This document shows positions 33,987 through 43,338 of a stretch of 64,000 nt of DNA, in pieces (position 1 is the stretch's first letter; every line of letters starts with the position of its first letter). The notes beneath the pieces were generated by a model. It ran no database searches. It had not been told where the DNA came from and was given only the letters and a program-made list of their open reading frames with translations. This DNA is from Mordavella massiliensis. GTDB lineage: Bacteria; Bacillota; Clostridia; Lachnospirales; Lachnospiraceae. The translations under genes were made by a program, and so were the position numbers. The DNA is taken from the NCBI RefSeq assembly GCF_016901695.1, contig NZ_JACJKS010000002.1, positions 124,001-188,000 of the forward strand. Reading direction: 5' to 3'.

Positions 33987-34970
33987 TTTCTGGAAATTGT
34001 TGGAATACGTGATCTTCTCCTCGCTGTCCACAAAGACGGCCTCCACATTGTCCAGCTGGTTTACAAGCTCCAGCCCCTTTTCCGGACCGAGGATGAAGCA
34101 GGTGGTGCTCAGGGCGTCCGCAGTGAGGGAGGAGTCTGTGATGATGGACACACTGACCAGACCGTTGCTGCACGGGTAACCCGAGTAGGGATCCAGGATG
34201 TGGTGGTAAAGTGTGCCGTCCTTTTCAAAGTACCGCTGGTAGGTGCCGGAGGTGACAATGGACTTGTCTTTGATCCGCACGGATGTGAGAGGGATGCCGC
34301 TCTCGTCAAAGGGCTTCTGGATGCCGATGTTGAAGGCGGACCCGTCCGGTTTGCCGCCGATGGCGAGCACATTGCCGCCCAGATTGATGAGGGCATGGTG
34401 CACGCCTTCCCCCTCCAGGTATTCCTTGAGAAGATCTGCGATATAGCCTTTTGCCACGGCTCCCAGATCAAGGGCGGCCGCAGGGTCCTGGAGCTTCACG
34501 GTGTTGCCCTCCACCACGACTTTCTTGTAGTCCACGTGCTGCAGCGCCTCGGCGAGGGCGGCCTGGTCCGGGAGGGCCGGCTCTTCGGCCTTGAAATCCC
34601 AGAGCCGGGAGACAGAGCCGATGGTGATGTCAAAAGCGCCGTCCGAGAGCTTTCCGTAGTACAGCCCTTTCTTTATGAGAGTGGCAGTCTCGGGGGACAC
34701 TTCCACAGGATTGCCCTGGGCGCTGTTGATCATGGATACTTCGCTCTCCTCGTTTGTCCGGGAGAATTTCACATCGTACTCCTGACAGAGATCCCGGCAT
34801 CCGTCCAGGATCTCCTCGTCCTTGGAGTCGTAGATCTGGACGGAGATCACACTGTCGAACAGGGTGTCCGTGTATGTCATGGGCTCGGAGGAGACGGCGG
34901 AGCAGCCTGACGGAAGGATGAGGACCGCTGCCGTCAGTCCGGCAAACAGACATTTCTTTCGTAATTTCAT
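33984..34970 (-). CDS. apbE: FAD:protein FMN transferase (ApbE), lipoprotein
   Basis: The 328-residue protein has a lipoprotein-type signal (cysteine at about 23 after ILPSG) and the ApbE motifs LDLGAVAKGYIADLL, INLGGNV, ILDPYSGYP and SLTADALSTTCF. It cleaves FAD and attaches FMN to threonine in D-x-x-S/T-G-A-T sites outside the cytoplasm, so RnfG and RnfD are the obvious substrates. It has its own promoter and is divergent from a NusG-domain-II/Gx pair. Confidence 0.95.
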   Translation of the reverse strand: MKLRKKCLFAGLTAAVLILPSGCSAVSSEPMTYTDTLFDSVISVQIYDSKDEEILDGCRDLCQEYDVKFSRTNEESEVSMINSAQGNPVEVSPETATLIKKGLYYGKLSDGAFDITIGSVSRLWDFKAEEPALPDQAALAEALQHVDYKKVVVEGNTVKLQDPAAALDLGAVAKGYIADLLKEYLEGEGVHHALINLGGNVLAIGGKPDGSAFNIGIQKPFDESGIPLTSVRIKDKSIVTSGTYQRYFEKDGTLYHHILDPYSGYPCSNGLVSVSIITDSSLTADALSTTCFILGPEKGLELVNQLDNVEAVFVDSEEKITYSNNFQK

Positions 34971-35037
34971 AGATACACCTCACAGGTTTCTTGCATTTTC
35001 ACTTCAGGCGCAGCTATATATAAGCCGCGCTGTGGCT

Positions 35038-35066
35038 ATTATATCATGGCCTTACCCCGGCCGCAA
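35038..35066 (-). promoter_or_regulatory. Promoter for apbE
   Basis: On the minus strand TTGCGG (35066-35061) and TATAAT (35043-35038) are 17 bases apart. Confidence 0.65.
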
Positions 35067-35089
35067 TAGGGATGCGCCCGAACATGTGA

Positions 35090-35118
35090 TTGCATATTGG
35101 AAACTGATATGTTAGAAT
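35090..35118 (+). promoter_or_regulatory. Promoter for the NusG-II/Gx genes
   Basis: TTGCAT at 35090-35095 and TAGAAT at 35113-35118 are 17 bases apart, 35 bases before the start codon and divergent from the apbE promoter. Confidence 0.7.
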
Positions 35119-35152
35119 AGCAGATAGAGTATTTAGGAGAAACACAGCAGAT

Positions 35153-35527
35153 ATGATGGAAAAACGTCTGAAGAAAAAAGATATCATCCTTATCATCCTC
35201 ATCCTTCTGGTGGCCGCCGGCGCATGGATCCTGCATGAAGTTCTGAAGGACGCGGGAAGCGGCATTGCCGTGATCCGTGTGGACGGGGCGTTCGAGGGAA
35301 CCTACTCCCTGAATGAGGATGAAGAGATCTCCATCAACGATGGAACCAATATCCTGCGGATCCGGAACGGAAAGGCGAAGATGATCGAGGCGGACTGTCC
35401 CGATCAGCTCTGCGTGAACCAGAAGGCCGTGTCCGGCAACGGGGAGAGCATCATCTGCCTGCCGAACCGGGTGATCGTTGAGATCCAGTCGAGACAGGAG
35501 AGCGGGTACGATGCTGTCACGAACTAG
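35153..35527 (+). CDS. NusG domain II-containing protein (EetA-like)
   Basis: The 124-residue protein has a basic N-terminus, one membrane helix (about 10-26) and an extracytoplasmic NusG-domain-II fold with the conserved cysteines C82 and C87 (DCPDQLC) and C102 (IICLPNRV). Proteins of this type pair with Gx-transporter proteins and, as EetA, occur in flavin-based extracellular electron transfer loci. Here the partner gene follows after about 12 bases and apbE is divergent. The specific role is inferred. Confidence 0.8.
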   Translation: MMEKRLKKKDIILIILILLVAAGAWILHEVLKDAGSGIAVIRVDGAFEGTYSLNEDEEISINDGTNILRIRNGKAKMIEADCPDQLCVNQKAVSGNGESIICLPNRVIVEIQSRQESGYDAVTN

Positions 35528-35539
35528 GAGGTGCCTTTT

Positions 35540-36031
35540 TTGAGAGCGAGAGTGGCGTATTTCGGAGTGTTCACAGCTCTGGCGCTGATCTTCAGCTATG
35601 TGGAATCCCTCATACCATTCCAGATCGGCATTCCGGGCGTGAAGCTGGGCCTGGCCAATCTGATCATAGTGATCGCACTTTACAAGATGAGCCTCAGAGA
35701 GGCTTATCTTTTGTCTGTAACGAGAGTTGTCCTGTCCGGCTTCCTCTTCAGTAATCTGTTCAGCATCCTGTACAGCCTGGCCGGGGCGCTTGCAAGCCTC
35801 ACAGTCATGGCGGTGCTGAAGCGGACGGGCGGGTTCAGCGTGACCGGGGTGAGCATCGCCGGGGGCGTGATGCACAATGTGGGGCAGCTCATCGTGGCCA
35901 TGTTCGTCGTGCAGACCTTCAGCGTCTCCTACTACATCCCGGTGCTTCTGGCGGCGGGGCTGGTCACCGGACTTGTGATCGGGGTCGCTGCGGACAGTAT
36001 GCTGCGCAGGCTGACCGGCCTGGAGCTGTGA
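35540..36031 (+). CDS. Gx transporter family membrane protein (EetB-like)
   Basis: The 163-residue protein has about five hydrophobic helices and the family signature IPGVKLGLANLI, found in proteins often labelled heptaprenyl diphosphate synthase component I or Gx transporter. As EetB, relatives occur with EetA and ApbE. The start is probably TTG at 35540, eight bases after AGGAGG (35526-35531); a GTG at 35531 would overlap that ribosome site. The transported or assembled substrate is unknown; a quinone-linked or flavin-linked role is inference. Confidence 0.8.
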   Translation: MRARVAYFGVFTALALIFSYVESLIPFQIGIPGVKLGLANLIIVIALYKMSLREAYLLSVTRVVLSGFLFSNLFSILYSLAGALASLTVMAVLKRTGGFSVTGVSIAGGVMHNVGQLIVAMFVVQTFSVSYYIPVLLAAGLVTGLVIGVAADSMLRRLTGLEL

Positions 36032-36071
36032 GGGGCAGCGCACAGATTTTCAGCAGATAAGGAGAAAGAGC

Positions 36072-36686
36072 ATGATTTCATATATAAGAGGCGAGCTTGC
36101 GGCAGTGGAGGAGGACCGGATCATTGTGGAGGCCGGCGGGATCGGCTACCGCATCTTTATGTCCGGCACATCGATGGGGCGGCTTCCGTCTGTCGGCAGC
36201 GAGGTGAAGATCCACACGTATTTCAGCGTGAAGGAGGACAGCATGCAGCTCTTCGGCTTCCTCACGAGGGATGATCTGGACGTGTACCGGCTGCTCATCG
36301 GCGTCAGCGGCATCGGCCCGAAGGGGGGGCTCAATATCCTCTCCGCACTCTCGGCGGACGAGCTCAGGTTTGCCGTGCTCTCGGGAGATGCGAAGGCCAT
36401 CAGCGCCGCGCCCGGGATCGGGAAGAAGACGGCTGAGAAGCTGATCCTGGAACTGAAGGACAAACTGAGCCTGGAGGATGCCCTGGGACATGCCGGGGAA
36501 GAGCCGGCTGCGGCCGGCGCCGGCCCGCAGCTTGCCGGATCCGTGCAGAACGATGCCGTGCAGGCGCTTGTGGCGCTCGGGTACGGCAGTACAGAGTCCC
36601 TGAAGGCGGTGCGCCAGATCGAAGTCACAGACGATATGCAGGTGGAAGACGTACTGAAGCAGGCGCTGAAGTTCATGATGTTCTGA
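36072..36686 (+). CDS. ruvA: Holliday junction DNA helicase subunit RuvA
   Basis: The 204-residue protein has the three RuvA domains: an N-terminal OB fold (MISYIRGELAAVEEDRIIVEAGGIGYRI), helix-hairpin-helix motifs (GVSGIGPKGGLNILS, APGIGKKTAEKLILELKDKL) and a C-terminal domain that contacts RuvB. It binds four-way junctions. ruvB follows after 55 bases. recU, whose product is the junction resolvase of Firmicutes, is at 61954-62502. Confidence 0.97.
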   Translation: MISYIRGELAAVEEDRIIVEAGGIGYRIFMSGTSMGRLPSVGSEVKIHTYFSVKEDSMQLFGFLTRDDLDVYRLLIGVSGIGPKGGLNILSALSADELRFAVLSGDAKAISAAPGIGKKTAEKLILELKDKLSLEDALGHAGEEPAAAGAGPQLAGSVQNDAVQALVALGYGSTESLKAVRQIEVTDDMQVEDVLKQALKFMMF

Positions 36687-36741
36687 TGGACCGTGCGGGC
36701 GCATGTCCCGGACAGGATGAGACAGGAAACAGGTAGGAGAT

Positions 36742-37749
36742 ATGGCGAGAAGGATTATCACGACCGAGAGTCTGGAAGAAGACAACAAGATAGAGAACAG
36801 TCTGCGGCCCCAGTTCCTGCGGGATTATATCGGGCAGGAGAAGGCCAAGAAGACGCTGAAGATATATATCGAAGCGGCGAAAGCGAGGGGGGAGGCGCTG
36901 GACCACGTCCTCTTTTACGGGCCGCCCGGCCTTGGCAAGACGACCCTGGCGGGGATCATTGCAAATGAGATGCAGGTGCACATGAAGGTCACCTCCGGGC
37001 CGGCCATCGAGAAACCAGGCGAGATGGCGGCCATCCTCAACAATCTGCAGGAGGGGGACGTGCTTTTCGTGGATGAGATCCACCGGCTGAACCGGCAGGT
37101 GGAGGAAGTCCTCTACCCGGCTATGGAAGATTTTGCCATCGACATTGTGATCGGCAAGGGGGCGTCAGCCAGGTCCATCCGCCTGGATCTCCCCCGGTTT
37201 ACGCTCGTGGGAGCGACCACCAGGGCCGGCATGCTGACAGCCCCGCTGCGGGACCGGTTCGGCGTTGTGCACCACCTGGAGTTCTATACGGTGGAAGAGC
37301 TGAAAACGATCATCATGCACTCGGCCGCCGTTCTCGGCGTGCAGATCGAGGAGGCGGGAGCCGCGGAGCTGGCCAGGCGTTCCAGGGGGACGCCGCGCCT
37401 GGCGAACCGCCTTCTGAAGCGGGTCCGCGATTTTGCCCAGGTCAAATATGACGGAGTCATCACGAAAGAGGTGGCGGACTATGCGCTGGATCTGCTGGAT
37501 GTGGACAAGTACGGGCTGGATCACATTGACCGGAACATCCTGCTGACCATGATCCGGAAATTCCAGGGAGGTCCCGTGGGGCTTGACACGCTGGCCGCCT
37601 CTGTGGGGGAGGATGCAGGCACCATCGAGGATGTGTACGAGCCCTATCTTCTCAAGAACGGTTTCATCCAGAGGACGCCCAGAGGGCGGGTCGTGACGGA
37701 TCTGACGTACGGACATCTGGGAATTTCCACGGAAAATCTTGAAAAATAG
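36742..37749 (+). CDS. ruvB: Holliday junction DNA helicase motor RuvB
   Basis: The 335-residue AAA+ ATPase drives branch migration with RuvA. Walker A is GPPGLGKTT, Walker B is [11 protein letters not shown], and sensor elements [20 protein letters not shown] are present, followed by a winged-helix C-terminus ending in [28 protein letters not shown] precedes the ATG. It is co-transcribed with ruvA. Confidence 0.98.
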   Translation: MARRIITTESLEEDNKIENSLRPQFLRDYIGQEKAKKTLKIYIEAAKARGEALDHVLFYGPPGLGKTTLAGIIANEMQVHMKVTSGPAIEKPGEMAAILNNLQEGDVLFVDEIHRLNRQVEEVLYPAMEDFAIDIVIGKGASARSIRLDLPRFTLVGATTRAGMLTAPLRDRFGVVHHLEFYTVEELKTIIMHSAAVLGVQIEEAGAAELARRSRGTPRLANRLLKRVRDFAQVKYDGVITKEVADYALDLLDVDKYGLDHIDRNILLTMIRKFQGGPVGLDTLAASVGEDAGTIEDVYEPYLLKNGFIQRTPRGRVVTDLTYGHLGISTENLEK

Positions 37750-37778
37750 TTGGTTTTTACAGGTAAGTAGTTTATAAT
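37750..37778 (+). promoter_or_regulatory. Promoter for zapA
   Basis: TTGGTT at 37750-37755 and TATAAT at 37773-37778 are 17 bases apart. The -10 overlaps the upstream ATG at 37777, which rules that ATG out as start for this transcript. Confidence 0.65.
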
Positions 37779-37815
37779 GGATGACAGGACAACGGAAATG
37801 AGCGGGAGGTCTTTT

Positions 37816-38229
37816 ATGGCATCATCAAAGAATTATACGGAAGTTCTCATAGGGGGGAAGGTCTTTACCTTGAGCGGATTTGAGAGCGAGGAATATCTGC
37901 AGCGGGTATCCACCTACCTCAACCACAAACTGGAAGAGTGCACGAACAGCGAGGGCTACCGCAAGCAGAGCGCGGAGACGAGGAGCATCCTCCTGGCCCT
38001 GAATATCGCGGACGACTACTTCAAGGCAAAGAAGCAGGGCGGTACGCTGGAGAGCGACATCGAGGCGAAGGACAAGGAGATGTACGATCTGAAGCATGAA
38101 CTGATCTCCGTGCAGATCAAGCTTGAGAATGCGGAGAAGGCGCTTGACCGGATGAAGGAAGAGAACAAGGAACTCCAGATGAAGATCGTGAAGCTGGAGA
38201 CAGAGATGAAGAACAATCAGAAAAAATAG
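37816..38229 (+). CDS. zapA: Cell division protein ZapA
   Basis: The 137-residue protein has the ZapA N-terminal fold (TEVLIGGKVFTLSGFESEEYLQRVSTYLN) and a long C-terminal coiled coil (about 70-135, dense in E, K and L). It bundles FtsZ filaments at midcell. The start at 37816 follows GGGAGGT by five bases; an upstream in-frame ATG overlaps the promoter. A terminator begins at the stop codon. Confidence 0.92.
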   Translation: MASSKNYTEVLIGGKVFTLSGFESEEYLQRVSTYLNHKLEECTNSEGYRKQSAETRSILLALNIADDYFKAKKQGGTLESDIEAKDKEMYDLKHELISVQIKLENAEKALDRMKEENKELQMKIVKLETEMKNNQKK

Positions 38230-38251
38230 GCTGTCAGCAGACAGCCTTTTT
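38228..38251 (+). terminator. Terminator of zapA
   Basis: AGGCTGTC (38228-38235) pairs with GACAGCCT (38240-38247) around AGCA, followed by TTTTTCATT. The stem begins in the stop codon. Confidence 0.85.
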
Positions 38252-38278
38252 CATTACAGAGGGAAAGGCAGGAGCAAG

Positions 38279-40441
38279 ATGGAAAGTGGACAGGTTGAGA
38301 TCCTCTCGCCGGCAGGGTCTCTGGCGATCTTGAAAGGCGCGTTCGCGGCGGGCGCGGACGCGGTCTATGCGGGCGGATCCTGTTTTGGGGCCAGGGCTTT
38401 CGCACAGAATTTTACAGAGGATGAGATGCTGGAGGGGATCGATTATGCGCATCTCCACGGCCGGAAGCTGTATCTCACAGTCAATACGCTTGTCAAAGAA
38501 AAGGAGTTCGGGCAGCTCTACCGCTATCTGCTGCCGTTTTACAGGCAGGGGCTGGACGCTGTCATCGTCCAGGACATGGGCGTGATGGAGTTTGTCAGGC
38601 GGGAGTTTCCCGGACTTGCCATCCATGCCAGCACCCAGATGACGGTCACGGGAGCCCGAAGCGCCGGCTTTCTCGAACAGCAGGGAGTGACGCGGGTGGT
38701 GCCGGCCAGGGAGCTTTCTCTTGCGGAGATACGCAGGATCCGACAGGAGACGGATCTGGAGATCGAGTGCTTCGTGCACGGGGCGCTCTGCTACTGCTAC
38801 TCGGGGAGATGCCTTATGAGCAGTCTGATCGGCGGCCGCAGCGGGAACCGGGGGCAGTGCGCCCAGCCGTGCCGGCTTGCCTGGACGGCACAGGGACAGA
38901 AGAAGAGCGCTGATATCCTGAGTCTCAAGGATCTGTGCACCATCGACATGATCCCGCAGCTTGTGGAAGCCGGCATCACTTCCTTCAAGATCGAGGGAAG
39001 GATGAAGCAGCCCTCCTACGTGGAGACTGTGACGGCCCTGTACAGGAAATATACGGATCTTTACATCGCCGGCGGGAACGGGGAACCTTTCCGGGTGTCC
39101 GGTGCGGACCGGCAGGAGCTCATGGACGCCTACAGACGGCGGGGCTACACGGACGGCTACTACCGCAGGCACAACGGGAGGGAGATGATCTCCTTTGCAA
39201 GGCCGGAGCCGGAGAGGGAGAGGGCCCGTACGGAAGAGGGACAGATCACAGAACCGAAAGAAAAAATTAAGGGGAAATTCATACTTTCCCCGGGAAAACG
39301 TGCTACACTAACCCTGTCCGCACAGGTCGGCGGGCGCACATACGGGACGCGGACCGAGGGCGATGAGGTGCAGGAAGCCCGGAACAAGCCCATGTCGGAG
39401 GAGCAGATAAGAAAGCAGGCCGGCCGGACAGGAAATACGCCCTTTGCCTTCCGGGAACTGGACATCCGGGCGGAAGGAAATATCTTTCTGCCGGTCCAGT
39501 CCCTCAACGCCCTGCGGAGAACTGCGCTTAAGGAGTTGGAAAGGCAGATCACGGAAAGTTTCCGGCGGCCGGAGCCAAAGAGGCGGGGAGAGCCGGCAGG
39601 ACCGGTGGGACAGGGCGGATACAGAAGCCTGGCTGACATGCCGGTGTTTGTGTCGGCCATGTCGCAGGAGCAGGCGGAGGCGGCGCTTCTGCACTCCCGG
39701 GTGAAGCGGCTGTATCTGGCGGATATCCTGCTGGAGGAGGGCCGGGGCGAGGAACTCCTTGCAGAAGCAGCGCGCAGGGGCGTGGAAGTATTCTTCCTCA
39801 TGCCGCAGATCTGCCGCACGCAGACAGAGGACTATTACAGGGCGCACCTGGCCGGCCTGGAGAAGCGGTGCGACGGGGCCATGGCCTGCAACCTGGAGGA
39901 GCTTCTCCTTCTGCGGGAGAGCGGCTTTGGGAAACCCGTTGACATGGCGGGATCCGCCTATGGCTGGAACCGGCTGGCCCAGCAGTTCTGGCACGGACAG
40001 GGGGCGGCTCTTCTGGAGGCGCCGGCCGAGCTGCACGAAGGAGAGCTGCGCGGTCTGGACAGGACGCAGATGATCCTCCCGGTGTACGGCTATCAGCCGG
40101 TCATGGTGAGCGCGGGCTGCGTCCGCAAAAACACAGCCTCCTGTACCCGCAGGCCGGGATGGACAAGCATCACGGACCGGCGCGGGAAGCGCTTCATGGT
40201 GCGCGCGGAGTGCCAAAGCTGCTACAATGTCATATATAACACAGATCCCCTTGTCCTTGCGGACCAGCGGCAGGAGATAGAGAGGCTGGCCCCGGCGGCC
40301 CTGCTTTTGTCCTTTACATGGGAGAACAAAAAGAGGACGAAAGCCGTGCTGGACTACTTTGAAGGCGTATTTGCAGGCCGGGAGATGCCTGCGTGGGACG
40401 GGTCTTATACGCGGGGACATTTCAGGCGGGGAGTAAAGTAG
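38279..40441 (+). CDS. U32 family peptidase with C-terminal DUF3656
   Basis: The 720-residue protein matches the large U32/RlhA type. The N-terminal U32 region contains the signatures ECFVHGALCYCYSGRCLMSS and GNRGQCAQPCRLAW, whose cysteines (with a later SCYNVIYN cysteine) can hold an iron-sulfur cluster. The C-terminal half fits DUF3656. Relatives act in protein degradation (PrtC) or in 23S rRNA hydroxylation (RlhA); the choice is open. It starts after the zapA terminator with GGCAGGAG upstream and lies just before the SEDS gene. Confidence 0.88.
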   Translation: MESGQVEILSPAGSLAILKGAFAAGADAVYAGGSCFGARAFAQNFTEDEMLEGIDYAHLHGRKLYLTVNTLVKEKEFGQLYRYLLPFYRQGLDAVIVQDMGVMEFVRREFPGLAIHASTQMTVTGARSAGFLEQQGVTRVVPARELSLAEIRRIRQETDLEIECFVHGALCYCYSGRCLMSSLIGGRSGNRGQCAQPCRLAWTAQGQKKSADILSLKDLCTIDMIPQLVEAGITSFKIEGRMKQPSYVETVTALYRKYTDLYIAGGNGEPFRVSGADRQELMDAYRRRGYTDGYYRRHNGREMISFARPEPERERARTEEGQITEPKEKIKGKFILSPGKRATLTLSAQVGGRTYGTRTEGDEVQEARNKPMSEEQIRKQAGRTGNTPFAFRELDIRAEGNIFLPVQSLNALRRTALKELERQITESFRRPEPKRRGEPAGPVGQGGYRSLADMPVFVSAMSQEQAEAALLHSRVKRLYLADILLEEGRGEELLAEAARRGVEVFFLMPQICRTQTEDYYRAHLAGLEKRCDGAMACNLEELLLLRESGFGKPVDMAGSAYGWNRLAQQFWHGQGAALLEAPAELHEGELRGLDRTQMILPVYGYQPVMVSAGCVRKNTASCTRRPGWTSITDRRGKRFMVRAECQSCYNVIYNTDPLVLADQRQEIERLAPAALLLSFTWENKKRTKAVLDYFEGVFAGREMPAWDGSYTRGHFRRGVK

Positions 40442-40449
40442 GTGAACCA

Positions 40450-41928
40450 TTGGTAAATATTATTGTTGAGCTTTCCAAATATTTGATCATCATACTCATC
40501 ATCATGTACACGTACCTGTGCTTTGCCATCTTCGGGTATCACGATGCGGAAAGAAAGCAGGCGCTCTTGCGGCGGCAGAACACGTTCATGTTCCTGTTTC
40601 ATCTGACGGCGTTTCTCGTGCTGTATCTGGAGAAGGACGACATCCGGATCGCAGGCCTTTATCTGGCGCAGGTGCTGCTCTTCATCCTGACGATCTTTCT
40701 GTACACGAAGCTGTACCCGCGGGTGTCCAGGCTGGTCGTCAACAACATGTGCATGCTGCTGTGCGTGGGTCTTGTCATGCTGACCCGTCTTGACTACGGG
40801 ACGGCTATGAAGCAGTTTGTCTTTGCGGCGGCCGGTATCGCCCTGAGCCTCGTTGTACCTGTGATCATCCGCAGGGTGAAGGGGCTGTCCAGGCTGAAGC
40901 TTCTGTACGCGGGAGCCGGCATGGTATCCCTGGCGGTGGTGGCTGTCCTGGGACAGGTCTCCTACGGGGCCCGGCTCGGGTTTTCCATCGGAGGGGTCAG
41001 CATCCAGCCGTCGGAGCTTGTCAAGATCATCTTTGTCTTTTTCGTGGCGGCGAGCCTGAAAGAGTCCACACAGTTTAAGCATGTCGTGATCACCACCGTG
41101 GTGGCGGCCCTCCACGTGCTGATCCTTGTCATATCCACCGACCTGGGCGCAGCCCTCATCATATTTGTGGTGTATCTGGTCATGCTGTATGTGGCCACAA
41201 GACAGCCCCTGTACATGCTGGCCGGTCTGGGGGCCGGCTCCCTCGCTTCCGTCGCCGGCTACTACCTGTTCGGCCACGTGAGGACCCGCGTCAACGTGTG
41301 GCGGGACCCCTTTGCCACTTACGACAGCGGCGGCTACCAGGTGGCCCAGTCCCTGTTTGCGATCGGGACCGGGAGCTGGTTTGGCATGGGGCTGTGCCAG
41401 GGATCTCCGGAGAGCATCCCGGTCCGGGATTCGGACTTTATCTTTTCCGCCATTGCGGAGGAGCTGGGGCTTGTGTTTGCCCTGTGCCTCATTCTTATTT
41501 TCGTGAGCTGCTACATCATGTTCCTCAACATTGCCATGCAGCTGCACGACCAGTTCTACAAGCTTGTGGCGCTGGGACTTGGAACCTGCTATATCTTCCA
41601 GGTGTTTCTGAACATCGGGGGAGTGATCAAATTCATCCCCTCCACAGGCGTGACGCTGCCTCTTATCAGCTACGGCGGGAGCTCCATGCTGAGCACGCTG
41701 ATCATGTTCGCGATCATCCAGGGACTTTACATCTTAAGAGAGGACGAGGAAGAGAGCATTGAAAGAAGAAAAAAAGAACAACAGAAGCTACGAGCTCAGA
41801 AGAGAAGAAGACCGGCGCAGGAAGCAGCAGGAAAAAGCGTCCATGACCCGGCAGGAGAGAAAAGAGCTCAAAGTGCGGGAAAAGAAAGAAAAAAAGAGAA
41901 AGCGGGAAGTAAACAAAGAGTTCGCTAG
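40450..41928 (+). CDS. SEDS-family glycan polymerase (FtsW/RodA/SpoVE type)
   Basis: The 492-residue membrane protein has about ten helices and the SEDS signatures STDLGAALIIF (catalytic-type Asp), IQPSELVKI and PLISYGGSSML. It should polymerise lipid II with its partner PBP, encoded next. The likely start is TTG at 40450; the ribosome site is weak and the longer frame runs into the U32 gene. After the last helix a 65-residue tail rich in K, R, E and Q extends to 41928, overlapping the PBP gene by up to 170 bases in another frame. It is of the RodA/PbpA pair type. Confidence 0.9.
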   Translation: MVNIIVELSKYLIIILIIMYTYLCFAIFGYHDAERKQALLRRQNTFMFLFHLTAFLVLYLEKDDIRIAGLYLAQVLLFILTIFLYTKLYPRVSRLVVNNMCMLLCVGLVMLTRLDYGTAMKQFVFAAAGIALSLVVPVIIRRVKGLSRLKLLYAGAGMVSLAVVAVLGQVSYGARLGFSIGGVSIQPSELVKIIFVFFVAASLKESTQFKHVVITTVVAALHVLILVISTDLGAALIIFVVYLVMLYVATRQPLYMLAGLGAGSLASVAGYYLFGHVRTRVNVWRDPFATYDSGGYQVAQSLFAIGTGSWFGMGLCQGSPESIPVRDSDFIFSAIAEELGLVFALCLILIFVSCYIMFLNIAMQLHDQFYKLVALGLGTCYIFQVFLNIGGVIKFIPSTGVTLPLISYGGSSMLSTLIMFAIIQGLYILREDEEESIERRKKEQQKLRAQKRRRPAQEAAGKSVHDPAGEKRAQSAGKERKKEKAGSKQRVR

Positions 41929-43309
41929 GGTGACCTACGCCTTTGTGGCGCTCTTCCTCGTGCTCATGTGCTATATCGGCTACTTTAATGTCGTGAAGAG
42001 CGCGGACATCATACGGAGTCCCTACAATCCGAGGCTGGATTCCATGGCGGACCGGGTGGTGCGGGGCACCATCCTGGATTCGGAAGGGAATGTGCTGGCC
42101 CAAACGGAGACGGCCCAGGACGGGACCGAGTACAGGAGTTACCCCTACGGCAGCCTTTTCGCCCACGTGGTCGGCTATGTGGGACAGGGCAATGCGGGAC
42201 TGGAATCCACGGAAAATTTTGAGCTGCTGACCTCCAACGCCTTTTTCCTGGAGAAGCTGCGCAACGAATTCCAGGACAGGAAGAACCAGGGGGACACCGT
42301 GGTGACGACGCTGGACACGGGCCTTCAGCAGGCGGCCTCCAGCGCGCTGGGCGATCACAAGGGAGCGGTGGTGATCCTGGAGCCCTCCACCGGGAAGATA
42401 CGCGCCATGGTCTCCAAGCCGGACTTTGACCCGAATACAGTCTCCCAGAACTGGGAGAACTTAAGCAGCGATCCCCAGAGCAGTCTCCTCAACCGGGCCC
42501 TGCAGGGCCAGTACGCGCCGGGCTCCACCTTCAAGATCGTGACGGCCCTCGAGTACATGCGGGAGCACGGGGACTACGGAAACTATACCTATACATGTGA
42601 TGGGTCGATCTCTGCGGGGGGCGTGACCATCCCCTGCGCGGGAGGGCAGGTGCACGGGACTGAGAACCTGGCGGAGTCTTTTGCCTACTCCTGCAATTCC
42701 TCCTTCTGCAACATCGGCCTGTCACTCGACCTTTCCTCCTACCGGGATACGGCCGGGGATCTGCTCTTTAACAAGTCGCTCCCGGGGCGGGATGTGTCGG
42801 CGGCAAAGAGCAGTTTTCTGCTGGATGGGAACGCGTCGGAATCCGACCGGATGATGACGGCCATGGGTCAGGGACAGACGCAGACAAGCCCGTATCACAT
42901 GGCGCTGCTCGTGTCTGCCATCGCCAACGGAGGCAATCTGATGCGCCCCTACCTGGTGGAGCAGGTGACCAACTATGCGGGCGCCGTTGTGCGGGAGGTG
43001 TCGCCGGAGAGCTACGGAAATCTGATGACTTCCGGGGAGGCCGCGCAGCTGAAGGAGTACATGCAGGATGTGACATCCTACGGCACAGGCTCCGTCTTTG
43101 CCGGCGCCGGATACAGCATGGCGGGGAAAACAGGCACGGCGGAGTACGCGGACGGGGATTCCTCCAGGAACCACTCCTGGTTTGTCGGATTCTCCAACAC
43201 AGACAATCCGGAGCTGGCGGTCTGCGTGATCGTAGAGCAGTCAGACGGCGGTCTGCGCGCAGTAGATGTTGCAAAAGAAGTGATGGACAGTTATTATTAT
43301 AATCAGTAG
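41759..43309 (+). CDS. Penicillin-binding transpeptidase, PbpA type
   Basis: The 516-residue class B PBP has a long basic cytoplasmic N-terminus (about 1-55), one membrane helix (about 60-80), a small dimerisation region, and the transpeptidase motifs STFK (S256), SCN (within AYSCNSSF) and KTG (K457, GKTGTAEY). It cross-links peptidoglycan made by the overlapping SEDS protein. TTG at 41759 has GAGGAAG six bases upstream; ATG at 41843 with a weaker AGGA is an alternative, which would shorten the overlap to 86 bases. No PASTA domain is present. Confidence 0.92.
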   Translation: MKEEKKNNRSYELRREEDRRRKQQEKASMTRQERKELKVREKKEKKRKREVNKEFARVTYAFVALFLVLMCYIGYFNVVKSADIIRSPYNPRLDSMADRVVRGTILDSEGNVLAQTETAQDGTEYRSYPYGSLFAHVVGYVGQGNAGLESTENFELLTSNAFFLEKLRNEFQDRKNQGDTVVTTLDTGLQQAASSALGDHKGAVVILEPSTGKIRAMVSKPDFDPNTVSQNWENLSSDPQSSLLNRALQGQYAPGSTFKIVTALEYMREHGDYGNYTYTCDGSISAGGVTIPCAGGQVHGTENLAESFAYSCNSSFCNIGLSLDLSSYRDTAGDLLFNKSLPGRDVSAAKSSFLLDGNASESDRMMTAMGQGQTQTSPYHMALLVSAIANGGNLMRPYLVEQVTNYAGAVVREVSPESYGNLMTSGEAAQLKEYMQDVTSYGTGSVFAGAGYSMAGKTGTAEYADGDSSRNHSWFVGFSNTDNPELAVCVIVEQSDGGLRAVDVAKEVMDSYYYNQ

Positions 43310-43338
43310 GATAAACAGCAGAAAAGGAACCTGAGCGT

